Shown: positions 48,119 to 56,531 of the stretch, in pieces
Layout: every line of letters starts with the position of its first letter
Position numbering within the stretch: position 1 is the first letter of the stretch
IMG/VR virus record: IMGVR_UViG_3300043570_001980
Span: 124,001-188,000 of that record
Origin: a virus
Length of the DNA: 64,000 nucleotides
Strand: one strand, 5' to 3'
Notes under the pieces: model-generated
Told to the model about the DNA's origin: nothing
Database searches by the model: none
What the model saw: only the letters and a program-made list of their open reading frames with translations
Made by a program: the position numbers and the translations under genes

Positions 48119-49508
48119 ATTCTTTCCACCAATCTGACATTTCAGGAAATGTTTTTAAAAAATCTGTTCCTCGTCGAGAGTCGTGTTCGTTAAAAAATCT
48201 ATAAAAATCAGCACGATTTTTATTAACGTAACCTTGTTGCAACTTCTGTCCATCTTTCATCCAGGCAATATCTCTGCGCAGGCGTTGTACTTCGTAGTCT
48301 TTAAATCCGTGAAATGGGTTGCTAGGGGTTTCTAAATTAATTTCCATCCAATCAGCAATTCGTTCAAGTATGCTTGCATAGGCTGGTGGAAGTATTTGTA
48401 GACTTTGCCAGGTTGGTTGTCTAAGAAGAGGCGTATCAAACCAAACACGCTGATAGGTATGGCTATGTTGTTTTCGTAATTCTAATATCCATTCCAATTG
48501 TGTTTTTAACCCTAACACACTTAGATTGTTCATGGTAATAATAAATGTCAAACTATTACGATTAGGAATGTCCAACAAGAAATGATTTACACGGCTTTGC
48601 ACACGATAAAAATCCATGCCATGGCGAATGTATTCAGCATGCTCTGGTATGCCTGAATCCAAACTAACATACTGCATAAAATGTTCAATGTTGGTGTTAC
48701 ATAACTGTTTAACATAATCAAAATACTTGTTCCATAACTGCGGTTCTACGCTAAAGTTACTGGTAACATTTAAATGCAACTCAGGGTTGGGTAGTGCTAG
48801 CACATAGTCAAATACCTTGTAGGTATTTTTATCCATTAGAGGCTCGCCACCAGTCATGCGAAAATGTTTTAGTTTAGGATATAATGTAGGCCACCACTTC
48901 CAGAACGCTTCCACATAAGGGTTCTCGTGACTAGCTGGTATAGGTCGATTGCGGCCAGTGAAGTGGCTAGGATCATTATGGATAATACTAGTAGGATATC
49001 CGCCTGAGCGTTGTACTTCTGCTTGCCAGGTGCTACTAAATTGTGGACTGCAATAGCTACAAGATAGATTACAAGCGTGATTAAAATTAACTTCGACATA
49101 ACTAGGCACAACATCTTCATTGCCTGTTGAGTTTTTTATTTGTTCAAAATCCATTGCGGCCCAAGGTTCACCGCTACGATAGTGTCTATCACTTAGTTTT
49201 CCTAGATCCTCCATGGTCCAGCAATAACTACACTCCGAAGGTCGCTCGCCGTTGAGCATCATTTTACGCTGTTCTTTTTTATATGGAGTATTGTGTAATG
49301 CTCCAGGATTATGTCCAATTTCTTCTATGGGTATTCTATGCAATGGTGGATGATAACAACTGTTGTTCATTCCGGTGGGCAGATGAAGGCTAACTTGTTT
49401 CCACTTGGCCAAACACAAGCTAGGTCCTAGCACAGTTTTCATATCTTCTGCAGAACTTAAAAATTCAGATTTAAAGTCTGTTAATTTTGTGTCAACTTTA
49501 TTATTCAT
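48093..49508 (-). CDS. Twitch-type radical SAM protein 5 (SCYHPP subtype)
   Basis: 471 residues. LCLAKWKQVSLHLPTGMNNSC and YHPPLHRIPIEEIGHNPGALH; CSYC (93-96); radical SAM Cys146, Cys150, Cys153 in FNHACNLSCSYCSPQFSSTW; FRMTGGEPLMDKNTY. Longest of the set, with a C-terminal YRFFNEHDSRRGTDFLKTFPEM block also present in protein 4 (FHAQYDQRRGKDFAQAFPNL). Confidence 0.85.
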   Translation of the reverse strand: MNNKVDTKLTDFKSEFLSSAEDMKTVLGPSLCLAKWKQVSLHLPTGMNNSCYHPPLHRIPIEEIGHNPGALHNTPYKKEQRKMMLNGERPSECSYCWTMEDLGKLSDRHYRSGEPWAAMDFEQIKNSTGNEDVVPSYVEVNFNHACNLSCSYCSPQFSSTWQAEVQRSGGYPTSIIHNDPSHFTGRNRPIPASHENPYVEAFWKWWPTLYPKLKHFRMTGGEPLMDKNTYKVFDYVLALPNPELHLNVTSNFSVEPQLWNKYFDYVKQLCNTNIEHFMQYVSLDSGIPEHAEYIRHGMDFYRVQSRVNHFLLDIPNRNSLTFIITMNNLSVLGLKTQLEWILELRKQHSHTYQRVWFDTPLLRQPTWQSLQILPPAYASILERIADWMEINLETPSNPFHGFKDYEVQRLRRDIAWMKDGQKLQQGYVNKNRADFYRFFNEHDSRRGTDFLKTFPEMSDWWKECEYHARQT

Positions 49509-50073
49509 TTAAAATATTTTGTAAAAAATCAAAAAGTTGCTCGGTACCTTTAACATTTAGATGTCCGTCATCAAGTCGACCATTTGGACCAATCATGGGA
49601 TATTCTAACTGGCGAACCGTTTTTCTGTTTTCCCAGGAAAATCCAAGAACTTTTTTGTTACAAGAATTTAAAAAACTAATTGATGTGTCGATTAACATGT
49701 CACTTAAATTTTCACTATACGGAGGACCAAAAACAGAATAAAAATATTTGTACATCTCAGTGTGTGCAATATCAAGTGTTGCTGGCTCAAGAGCCAGTCC
49801 TTTACCGTGAAACCCTGTAAAAAAATCTAAATTCTGATCGTTATATTTTAATCCAAATCTAGACGAATATGTAAAACCTAATACAAATATATCGGCATTT
49901 TGAAAATTTTGATAAGCATCAAATGCAATAGACATATTACTTTTACCTTGCCTTGAGTTGTCAATTACTTGATACCCGCCGCGAGTATTAAATAGGCTTC
50001 CTAAAGAATCTTGTCTTTTAAGACCTTGCCCGTAGGTCAAACTACATCCGTCAAGGTATAATCGTGTTACCAT
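49501..50073 (-). CDS. SGNH/GDSL-type hydrolase, 190 aa
   Basis: YLDGCSLTYGQGL with presumed nucleophile Ser11 at the very N-terminus, DNSRQGKSNMSIAF as the Asn block, and DDGHLNVKGTEQLFDFL with the catalytic-type Asp/His pair near residue 170. Minimal SGNH domain without extra domains. In a glycan-modifying cluster it could be an O-acyl esterase or transferase. Overlaps both neighbours by 7-8 bases. Confidence 0.68.
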   Translation of the reverse strand: MVTRLYLDGCSLTYGQGLKRQDSLGSLFNTRGGYQVIDNSRQGKSNMSIAFDAYQNFQNADIFVLGFTYSSRFGLKYNDQNLDFFTGFHGKGLALEPATLDIAHTEMYKYFYSVFGPPYSENLSDMLIDTSISFLNSCNKKVLGFSWENRKTVRQLEYPMIGPNGRLDDGHLNVKGTEQLFDFLQNILNE

Positions 50074-50993
50074 CCTTCTTGTTCCCTTATTACATCTAGT
50101 TCGCGTGTCATTATACCTCGGTTGTGCCAGTTGCTCAGATAATGATGTTTAAAAAATTCACTTTCTTCTCGACCCAACACAATGACAGGTAAATCCAGTT
50201 GTTGATTTAGATCGGCAGCAATTCTATCAAACACGATTTCTGGAGTGTGATCTTTGACAGTATCCCACAAAGTTGCTAACGCATCAAAATTTTGAACTAG
50301 CCGATAATCCCAGTCGGTTAGCATGGTCATGTAAGTGCCCATTCTGCTGCCGGCAATGGCCCAGGCACCGTTTTCAGCATCAGTTCCTACATTATGCCAA
50401 ATTGTAAGATGATCAAAATTACGTTTATGCACACGATCTCTAAATTCAGCCACTGATGGTTTATGACCTTTGTCTAGGCACATCTTGACACCTTCTCTAA
50501 ATCCTGCTCGCCAGGCCTGGAACGGTGTTCCGTTTGGATAGGTAGTACTGTAACAATCATACATGGCAAAGTAATTAGGCTCAAAACAAAACTCAACAAG
50601 ACTTTCATCTCGTCCATCTGTGTTTTCATGAGTTTTCATATTCCACACAAACTCTCGAGTCCAAGAACTTAATCCTCCATTACCATACATTAATCCGTTG
50701 ATATGATTACGTGCTCTCCAACGAAACACTGAATTGTGTTTATCATCATCTTTAAAATCTAATGTTAGATTAAAAAATTTCGAATCTGGCAAATTGTCGC
50801 CGTCGATTAAAATAAATCGTTCTGTTTCGCTGACATCACCAGCGGCTTTGTGTGCGGCATCTGAGCCTTTAACACCATCCACACGTTTGGCCCAGGGAAC
50901 CATGTTTTTAATCTTGACCCAGAATTCTTCTTTCTGTGGTTCATCATAGCTGAGGTAAATCACATCAAGATCAGCAATATCAACTTGTTTCAT
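50067..50993 (-). CDS. SYDEP-domain protein, putative glycosyltransferase-like, 308 aa
   Basis: LDVIYLSYDEPQKEEFWVKI, PWAKRVDGVKGSDAAHKAA and RFILIDGDNLP: the last is a DxD-like IDGD that fits metal and nucleotide-sugar binding in GT-A folds. The same SYDEP and KRV.GV.G segments precede repeat three of the 543-aa protein. Function inferred; the shared family in this window is clear. Confidence 0.58.
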   Translation of the reverse strand: MKQVDIADLDVIYLSYDEPQKEEFWVKIKNMVPWAKRVDGVKGSDAAHKAAGDVSETERFILIDGDNLPDSKFFNLTLDFKDDDKHNSVFRWRARNHINGLMYGNGGLSSWTREFVWNMKTHENTDGRDESLVEFCFEPNYFAMYDCYSTTYPNGTPFQAWRAGFREGVKMCLDKGHKPSVAEFRDRVHKRNFDHLTIWHNVGTDAENGAWAIAGSRMGTYMTMLTDWDYRLVQNFDALATLWDTVKDHTPEIVFDRIAADLNQQLDLPVIVLGREESEFFKHHYLSNWHNRGIMTRELDVIREQEGW

Positions 50994-51327
50994 TAGTTCT
51001 TAAACTCCATTTTATATTAGGTATAGAATTATCTACAACAACACAGATATCCCTAGGATCACAGGGTATTCCTGTGTCTCCTGGCACCAATTTATTAGTG
51101 ATAGTGTGTTTTATATAGATTAATTTATTGTCGACTACTCGAACATTACTTGGCAACAAGGAAAATGTTTCTCTGTCGATTTCAATATAATTACCTGGCA
51201 CATCCTCCATGCTATAAAATAAAGGAAAGCCTGCATCATCATGATATAAACGATAAAATATTGGTTTTGGTGTCGGTAGATCCCATTCGTTGAATGCTTT
51301 CCAAAAATTTTCTGTAGTTTCATTCAT
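50980..51327 (-). CDS. Conserved phage protein of unknown function, 115 aa
   Basis: Beta-rich: PIFYRLYHDDAGFPLFYSME, GNYIEIDRETF, VRVVDNKLIYIKHTITNKLVP, GIPCDPRDICVVVDN. I recall similar proteins next to glycosyltransferases in T4-like cyanophages, without known function. Overlaps both neighbours; part of the same minus-strand unit. Confidence 0.6.
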   Translation of the reverse strand: MNETTENFWKAFNEWDLPTPKPIFYRLYHDDAGFPLFYSMEDVPGNYIEIDRETFSLLPSNVRVVDNKLIYIKHTITNKLVPGDTGIPCDPRDICVVVDNSIPNIKWSLRTNETS

Positions 51328-52099
51328 TGGCTGTGGCCCAATCTTTTATATGATAATGAAAGAATCCACTTTGTGTAATTGTGTGTATCCTTAATCCAGG
51401 GTCTGCATTTTCCCAGACTAGTTCTTTGCTCCAATTGCCGGTATGTGTGGGTATAATATAACGCTTCATATGAACAATTGTAGGACCAAAATTTGTTGGT
51501 AATACACAATTCTCAATGCCGACTATTTTGGCAGCCATGGCATATACTAAATCAGTTGTAGGGATATCGTCGGGGAATTTTAATAATTTTTTAAAGGACT
51601 CCCAGTCAGAAAATATTGCCCTTACTAAATCAAAAAATTCCTTGGCTGTTTTACTCACACGCCAGTAAGTTATAGCATTGTAAACATCAGGCAAGTTGTT
51701 AGAATCAAAAACTTTTCTGTAATATCTTGACTTACTTATCTGTCCGTAAAAATCTCTACAGCCTTGACTGATTGCCACATCTTGGTGTTCAAACAATGTC
51801 CACCAGTGGTCCACAGCACTTGTGGCAATCATGTCTGCTTCTAGTTTAATAGTTTGTCTATAAGGACTAGCGGCAAATACTTGCCAGTCGTTGGCATATC
51901 CTCCTAGGTCACCGTGTGGCAACGGAATCACATGATCGAACACAGGGTCACTGCATTGTTTTACTGACAGTACAGAGATATTGGCATCTGGATGCCACTG
52001 GCGAATAGATCTAGCAAGTTGTACAGCACAACCCAAGTAGTCAACAGAGTCAGTGTCAATTGCCGGAATAAGATAACCACGTTCAGCAAGGATTGGCAA
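51320..52099 (-). CDS. GT-A-like nucleotide-sugar transferase, 259 aa
   Basis: N-terminal YLIPAIDTDSVDYLGCAVQL and SIRQWHPDANISVLSVKQC resemble the nucleotide-binding start of GT8/GT-A transferases; TIKLEADMIATSAVDHWW provides an E-A-D in place of DxD. FFHYHIKDW closes the fold. Sister gene at 52083 has a fuller DxD. Together they look like tandem glycosyltransferases of the kind seen in T4-like cyanophages. Confidence 0.62.
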   Translation of the reverse strand: MPILAERGYLIPAIDTDSVDYLGCAVQLARSIRQWHPDANISVLSVKQCSDPVFDHVIPLPHGDLGGYANDWQVFAASPYRQTIKLEADMIATSAVDHWWTLFEHQDVAISQGCRDFYGQISKSRYYRKVFDSNNLPDVYNAITYWRVSKTAKEFFDLVRAIFSDWESFKKLLKFPDDIPTTDLVYAMAAKIVGIENCVLPTNFGPTIVHMKRYIIPTHTGNWSKELVWENADPGLRIHTITQSGFFHYHIKDWATANE

Positions 52100-52889
52100 C
52101 GATGGCTCCTAGTTGTTGTTTGCCCATGGCGTGAAAGTCACAGTTTTTAATATCCACCCAACGAGGTTTTCCTTCACTGTTATTAAAATCAATTCTATAA
52201 TAGTCTTGACTAACTTGTGACAGTTTATGTGAAGGTGTTACACTGGCCAAACTCCAGGGAATTGCTGGATGATCCGTTGTGTGTCCATTTAACATGCAAA
52301 GAGAAATACTTAGTGCATGGTCGTTACGATAAACAGACCTACCTGTTCCGTAGATATTTTTATAATGTTGCCAATTTTGTTTAATCATTGTCATTGACTC
52401 AAATAGCAATTGTGATTCTTGGCTGCGTTTAAAATACATCACTGTGGCCCACCACATGGGCATTTTATGTCGACCGAAATAATTTAAATCTTCAAAGTCT
52501 TGTGTGCCTGTGAGGTCGTAGGCCCACCGATGACATAAAAAATTTTGAGTTGTATTCAATGCACATTTTAATTGATTACTAGCTACTACATAATCGGCGT
52601 CAAGCACTAATGTGTTATCCCAGGGACTTAGACTATATGCATCGGTTCTGTTAGAATTAAACCACGGTACAGACTTACCAATGTCATCAAAGAAACGATA
52701 GCCGCCGGCATCAGTTGATGCAGTGATCACTTGATCAAACTTATTAAGATAACCCGAATCGGACACGTTGGTGACCACTGCTACCGGAATACCCAGGTGA
52801 CGTTTTATATTATCAGCTGACCAGGCCGCTAGGGCAAGATAATCAATGTTGCTGTTGTTGAATGCAAAGATCAACGCACCAGTTGTCAT
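52083..52889 (-). CDS. GT-A-like nucleotide-sugar transferase, 268 aa
   Basis: GALIFAFNNSNIDYLALAAW, GIPVAVVTNVSD and TLVLDADYVV: the DADY motif is a DxD-type metal site. FNNSNIDY..LA and the later RNDHALSIS and DFHAMGKQQL match phage glycosyltransferases of this subgroup. Overlaps the sister gene by 17 bases. Confidence 0.66.
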   Translation of the reverse strand: MTTGALIFAFNNSNIDYLALAAWSADNIKRHLGIPVAVVTNVSDSGYLNKFDQVITASTDAGGYRFFDDIGKSVPWFNSNRTDAYSLSPWDNTLVLDADYVVASNQLKCALNTTQNFLCHRWAYDLTGTQDFEDLNYFGRHKMPMWWATVMYFKRSQESQLLFESMTMIKQNWQHYKNIYGTGRSVYRNDHALSISLCMLNGHTTDHPAIPWSLASVTPSHKLSQVSQDYYRIDFNNSEGKPRWVDIKNCDFHAMGKQQLGAIVANPC

Positions 52890-53194
52890 CTTTTTTTGCC
52901 TAATTCTTCATACTCGAGTAACCATGCATTCATTTGTTCCTGCCAGCGACCAAGGGCCAAGTATTGTAATTCTGTTGGATTGATTTTTACAGGATTACCA
53001 TACAAATCTAAAATTACAATATCATCGTCCACTGAGCAGGCATGTAACAATGTCAATAACTCAGGACCTGCCTGCCACATTCCTCCGTTATAAGCAAATA
53101 TCATTTTGCCCTGGTACTTTTCTTTAAGGATGCGTTTTGTGGCCGCATGTTCAAAACGGGCACGTGAGTGTGCAATCAAGTTGTCATTATTCAT
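52886..53194 (-). CDS. Conserved phage protein, 102 aa, first gene of the minus unit
   Basis: NLIAHSRARFEHAATKRILK then GKMIFAYNGGMWQAGPELLTLL and a DDDIVILDLYGNPVKI strand pair. Similar short proteins are common in T4-like phages; function unknown (recollection). A TATAAT box ends 7 nt before its ATG, so its mRNA would be leaderless. It heads the unit that runs about 18 kb to the halogenases. Confidence 0.68.
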   Translation of the reverse strand: MNNDNLIAHSRARFEHAATKRILKEKYQGKMIFAYNGGMWQAGPELLTLLHACSVDDDIVILDLYGNPVKINPTELQYLALGRWQEQMNAWLLEYEELGKKR

Positions 53195-53201
53195 ATAGTC
53201 A

Positions 53202-53230
53202 ATTATACAGGGTATATTGAAAAAAGTAAA
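53202..53230 (-). promoter_or_regulatory. Promoter of the 18-kb minus-strand unit
   Basis: On the minus strand TTTACT (53230-53225), 17 nt, TATAAT (53207-53202). The -35 overlaps the virion-operon terminator. Confidence 0.65.
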
Positions 53231-53248
53231 GGGCCCAGAGGCCCTTTT
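53221..53248 (-). terminator. Rho-independent terminator of the virion genes
   Basis: Minus strand AAAGGGCC-TCTG-GGCCCTTT followed by ACTTTTTT. Confidence 0.85.
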
Positions 53249-53266
53249 GGTAAGATCGTTACAATA

Positions 53267-54253
53267 TTAAGATACTGTTGCAGCCACAGTTGGGGTTCCC
53301 CAGGCGGCCGTAGTAAGATAAGTTGTTGATGGTGGAATATACGATACCAGTGTAGCCGGAGCAGAGCCAAAAGATACACCAGAGCTGTCAGTCCCGCCAC
53401 TGATGTTATCAGGACCAAAGCTACTGCCCGGATCAACCCAGGTTGTTGTTAATACCAACTGTGTTCCTGATCCAGCTGTTCTAGCATTAAGTTCAATATA
53501 TTGATTGGTATATGGTGCAGTATCAGCAAACTGTTTATATAGTACAGTATTACTGGTTGTTAATTGATACCATCCAGTGGTAGTTGCTAGTGTAGTAGGC
53601 GATCCTGATCCACCAGATTTTGTAGTGCCAGTATAACTTGTGCCATTGATAGTCTGGGCGGCACTATTAACTCGTCCTGTGATAAAAATACTACCGCACA
53701 GGGTTGAAGCCAAGTCATTCCATTCAGTATCAGCAACTGTGCCAGTTGACGACTTGCCAACTTGCCATTTAACTATGCCGCCAGCATTCCAAAAGTAACG
53801 TGCGGCATCTGCTGATGCAAATGTAACAGTATTAGTAAATGTAATTGTCCAAGCAGACGCACCTGAACCAGTTCCTGAAGTTTTTGCACTTGTGCCTGTC
53901 CAGGCAGTATACTGAGTTCCACTGCCGACTGCATTACCTCTGTTGGTGGTTAAATTGGTCAAGTCTGTGTTTAAATTTGATAAGATGTTAATTGTATCAC
54001 CAGCAGTAGGCGCTGATCTCGATGTAATTCCTGTGCCTTGGTGGCTGGCCATGCTTGATATGTTATTAACCAGTGTTGCCCACTGAGTGGCTGATACTAT
54101 TCCCAAGGCACTCACTGTTGACACAGCACTCTGACCGTATCCCTTGTCAGTTGACCCTGCCGCCCAAATATCGTTAACGTTGGCACCTGCTGTAGTGCTA
54201 ACAAAACCGTTGTAGTCGGTTGCCTGAATTAATCCACCTGATGAGTACGTCAT
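53267..54253 (-). CDS. Virion structural/tail-fibre-like protein, 328 aa
   Basis: Low-complexity Gly/Ser/Thr protein typical of tail adhesins: MTYSSGGLIQATDYNGFVST at the start, SSTGTVADTEWNDLAS, GSGTQLVLTTTWVDPGSS and a YIPPSTTYL tail. No enzymatic domain. Similar proteins close the structural region of T4-like cyanophages. Last gene of the virion block, directly before the terminator. Confidence 0.65.
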   Translation of the reverse strand: MTYSSGGLIQATDYNGFVSTTAGANVNDIWAAGSTDKGYGQSAVSTVSALGIVSATQWATLVNNISSMASHQGTGITSRSAPTAGDTINILSNLNTDLTNLTTNRGNAVGSGTQYTAWTGTSAKTSGTGSGASAWTITFTNTVTFASADAARYFWNAGGIVKWQVGKSSTGTVADTEWNDLASTLCGSIFITGRVNSAAQTINGTSYTGTTKSGGSGSPTTLATTTGWYQLTTSNTVLYKQFADTAPYTNQYIELNARTAGSGTQLVLTTTWVDPGSSFGPDNISGGTDSSGVSFGSAPATLVSYIPPSTTYLTTAAWGTPTVAATVS

Positions 54254-54274
54254 TTTCTGTTGTCCTAGTTATTT

Positions 54275-55705
54275 TTATTTGGTTGCAACAATGGCTTCCA
54301 CTGTGCCTTCGTTGATGTCTAATTTGTCTTCCAAGGAACGACCGATAACATTAAATGCTGACGCTTCTCCAGGTTTGGCTGAACGAGCTAACCCAAAACC
54401 TGCTGAAACTAATCTGTCGCCTTTACGAACCATACCAACCACACGAACCGGAACTCGACCTGTCATTGCAATTGGTGGATGTGTTTCGTCTGTGCCGGCA
54501 GCTGAATTCATTAGATAGGCTGCTTGTGTACTTATAACACCAAACACATTTTCTGACAATTCAGTAAGAGAAACAGTGATTTCGGCAATGCCGCCGAGCT
54601 CAACAACTGTTCCAGCTGGGTAGGTAGTGTCTGAAGCAAAACGTTCAGCAACGTCAGCATATTGAGCTGAAGTAGCCTTGGCAAATACAGTATTAAAGTA
54701 ACCACTGCTTGAACCAATATTGCCAACACCGTTGCCGGCAGCATTGACAATGCTACCAAGCGTCACAGAACCAGTGGTTACACTTAGGTTTCCACCAGTG
54801 ACATTACCTGTTACTGCAAGAGTGGTTGGAATAGACACAGCAGAAGTTGCACCATTTACTGCCAGTACTGTGGTTACTACGCCTCCATCATTGACTTTGA
54901 GTGTTAGGTTGGCATCTTGTGTTTGATTCTGAAGAACAACTTCTGAAGTGGCTGTTGTAACAGAAATCTTTGCATCCTGGTCAGCGCCGACAGTTAACCC
55001 TGTGTCATTTAAGATACCCAGTGTTCCTGAAGTTGTATCATTGCTGACGGCACTTAAAAAGTCTGTGCTGTCAAGTCCATCTAGAGTTTGTGCATTAGTA
55101 GCACTTCCACGGAACAATGCGCTTGTAACAGTGGTGCTTAGTTGTATACCTGGACCAACTGTGCTGAATCCAGTGATTGCAACTTGGGGAGTGAATGTTG
55201 CATCTTTTGAAACAATACCAACAACAGTATCTTCAACGTATAGTTTAACAACCACGTGATCTATTGAAACGTTATCTGTTACTGTTTCGACCACAGCACC
55301 CGACGTTCCTTGGCCAGCAGTTGATGCTGGACCAATTAAAATAAAGGCGCTACCGTTGTAGGCTTTAAGTTGTTGATTTACTGTGTCAAACCATAAATCT
55401 CCAGCTACGTTACTAGTTGGTGCTGTAGAACTTGCAGTTGAAGCTGAGATAACTTTAAATGTTGTACCATTGTACACTTTCATTGTGGCGGTAGTTTTAT
55501 CCCACCAAAGTTGTCCAGTTAAAGGTGCACCTGGTGCAACAGTATTTGCTCCACTTTCTAACAAGTGTATAAAGTTTTCGTCTAAAAACTCACCGTAACC
55601 AGCATAGTTTTTACCCACTAGGGTCATGCTAGAACTAGTATTGATGGTACCATCTGCAATTGTTGCAAAGATTGATCCATCAGTTAAATTGATTGTATAT
55701 GCCAT
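54275..55705 (-). CDS. Tail-fibre protein, 476 aa
   Basis: N-terminal MAYTINLTDGSIFATI and LTGQLWWDKTTATMKVYNGT plus AGDLWFDTVNQQLKAYNGS are tandem tail-fibre repeats. The middle has LDGLDSTDFL, a common fibre motif. The C-terminus, YADVAERFASDTTYPAGTVV, ENVFGVISTQAAYLMNS and GRVPVRVVGMVRKGD, is the receptor-side domain of many phage fibres. Upstream lie GGATGGAG and TATAAATA (55740-55733), a late-promoter word, as expected for a virion gene. Confidence 0.8.
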   Translation of the reverse strand: MAYTINLTDGSIFATIADGTINTSSSMTLVGKNYAGYGEFLDENFIHLLESGANTVAPGAPLTGQLWWDKTTATMKVYNGTTFKVISASTASSTAPTSNVAGDLWFDTVNQQLKAYNGSAFILIGPASTAGQGTSGAVVETVTDNVSIDHVVVKLYVEDTVVGIVSKDATFTPQVAITGFSTVGPGIQLSTTVTSALFRGSATNAQTLDGLDSTDFLSAVSNDTTSGTLGILNDTGLTVGADQDAKISVTTATSEVVLQNQTQDANLTLKVNDGGVVTTVLAVNGATSAVSIPTTLAVTGNVTGGNLSVTTGSVTLGSIVNAAGNGVGNIGSSSGYFNTVFAKATSAQYADVAERFASDTTYPAGTVVELGGIAEITVSLTELSENVFGVISTQAAYLMNSAAGTDETHPPIAMTGRVPVRVVGMVRKGDRLVSAGFGLARSAKPGEASAFNVIGRSLEDKLDINEGTVEAIVATK

Positions 55706-55732
55706 TTTTAATTCACTCCATCCTGATAATAG

Positions 55733-55740
55733 TATTTATA
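55733..55740 (-). promoter_or_regulatory. T4-type late promoter TATAAATA
   Basis: Minus strand, 27 nt upstream of the tail-fibre ATG, with a ribosome site between them. Confidence 0.6.
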
Positions 55741-55760
55741 GCAGAATTCTCTACTCATAT

Positions 55761-56366
55761 TTATGCTGAACTCAAGTTAGTTAGAGTCTGGATTCGTACA
55801 GTATAGTCGATTTGAATCTGCCTATTCAAACTCTTTTGTACTGGGTGAAAAATAACATGAGTAATTAACATCAAGTTATCATTTGCACCTTCCCAGGCTT
55901 TTAATCCTAGTTCGTCAAACACAAATTCGCCATTGAAATTAGTTGAATTATCAAAGGCCTGTTGTCCAGCTGGCTCACCGTAGTCTAGTAAACAAGTTAC
56001 TAAAACGTCGGTATAAACTTTGCCAGATGTATGTAAAACTGTTAAATTGTTTCTTGTTGGATCCGTGTTAGCAGGAGAATTATTATCTACTACTTTTAGG
56101 TATGTTTGATTATATAAGTCAGCATTTTGTCCGGTGGTATTTGGCGGCAAATATGTAATTACACCTGTGGGGTCTACGGATGCTCCACCATTACCAAATG
56201 CCATGGCATAGATGAAACCAAGATTTTTATTGGCAATGCTCTGTGCCAGCGCAATACTCATATTTTCATAATGAATAGCATTATGCTTGTCTACAAATAT
56301 TTCTTTAGAATTAGGATCGTGGATCTTTAAGAATCCTTCGACCAAAACAGGACCCAAAGACATCAT
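55761..56366 (-). CDS. Virion structural protein, 201 aa
   Basis: VLVEGFLKIHDPNSKEIFVDKHNAIHYEN opens the protein, then FIYAMAFGNGG, ITYLPPNTTGQ and a C-terminal YTVRIQTLTNL. T4-like phages carry similar structural proteins in the baseplate/fibre region. Its N-terminal motif is repeated in the 50-aa protein encoded just upstream. The start codon overlaps the stop of that gene. Confidence 0.68.
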   Translation of the reverse strand: MMSLGPVLVEGFLKIHDPNSKEIFVDKHNAIHYENMSIALAQSIANKNLGFIYAMAFGNGGASVDPTGVITYLPPNTTGQNADLYNQTYLKVVDNNSPANTDPTRNNLTVLHTSGKVYTDVLVTCLLDYGEPAGQQAFDNSTNFNGEFVFDELGLKAWEGANDNLMLITHVIFHPVQKSLNRQIQIDYTVRIQTLTNLSSA

Positions 56367-56515
56367 GCTCGTTTCTCCACAAAAGTTTCTTTAGTGTTTG
56401 GGTCAAATATTTTGATATGACCTTCTATGCTGAACGCCCCGGTTTCGTTGGGTTTTGGAGCAGGATTTTGCGCCTGCTGTCCAGCGGGTTTATTTGGTTG
56501 CGTTTGTTGAATCAT
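56363..56515 (-). CDS. 50-aa protein sharing the N-terminal motif of its neighbour
   Basis: Starts at 56515; Pro/Gln-rich first half (QQTQPNKPAGQQAQNPAPKP), then FSIEGHIKIFDPNTKETFVE ending KRA. The second half parallels residues 9-28 of the 201-aa neighbour (VEGFLKIHDPNSKEIFVDK). TGA overlaps the neighbour's ATG. Either a small virion linker or a remnant of a duplicated gene. Confidence 0.6.
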   Translation of the reverse strand: MIQQTQPNKPAGQQAQNPAPKPNETGAFSIEGHIKIFDPNTKETFVEKRA

Positions 56516-56531
56516 ACTTTATTTACCACGT

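Noticed and set aside
54355-55598. Plus-strand frames over the tail-fibre gene
   Set aside because: Shadows of the Thr/Val-rich fibre gene on the other strand.
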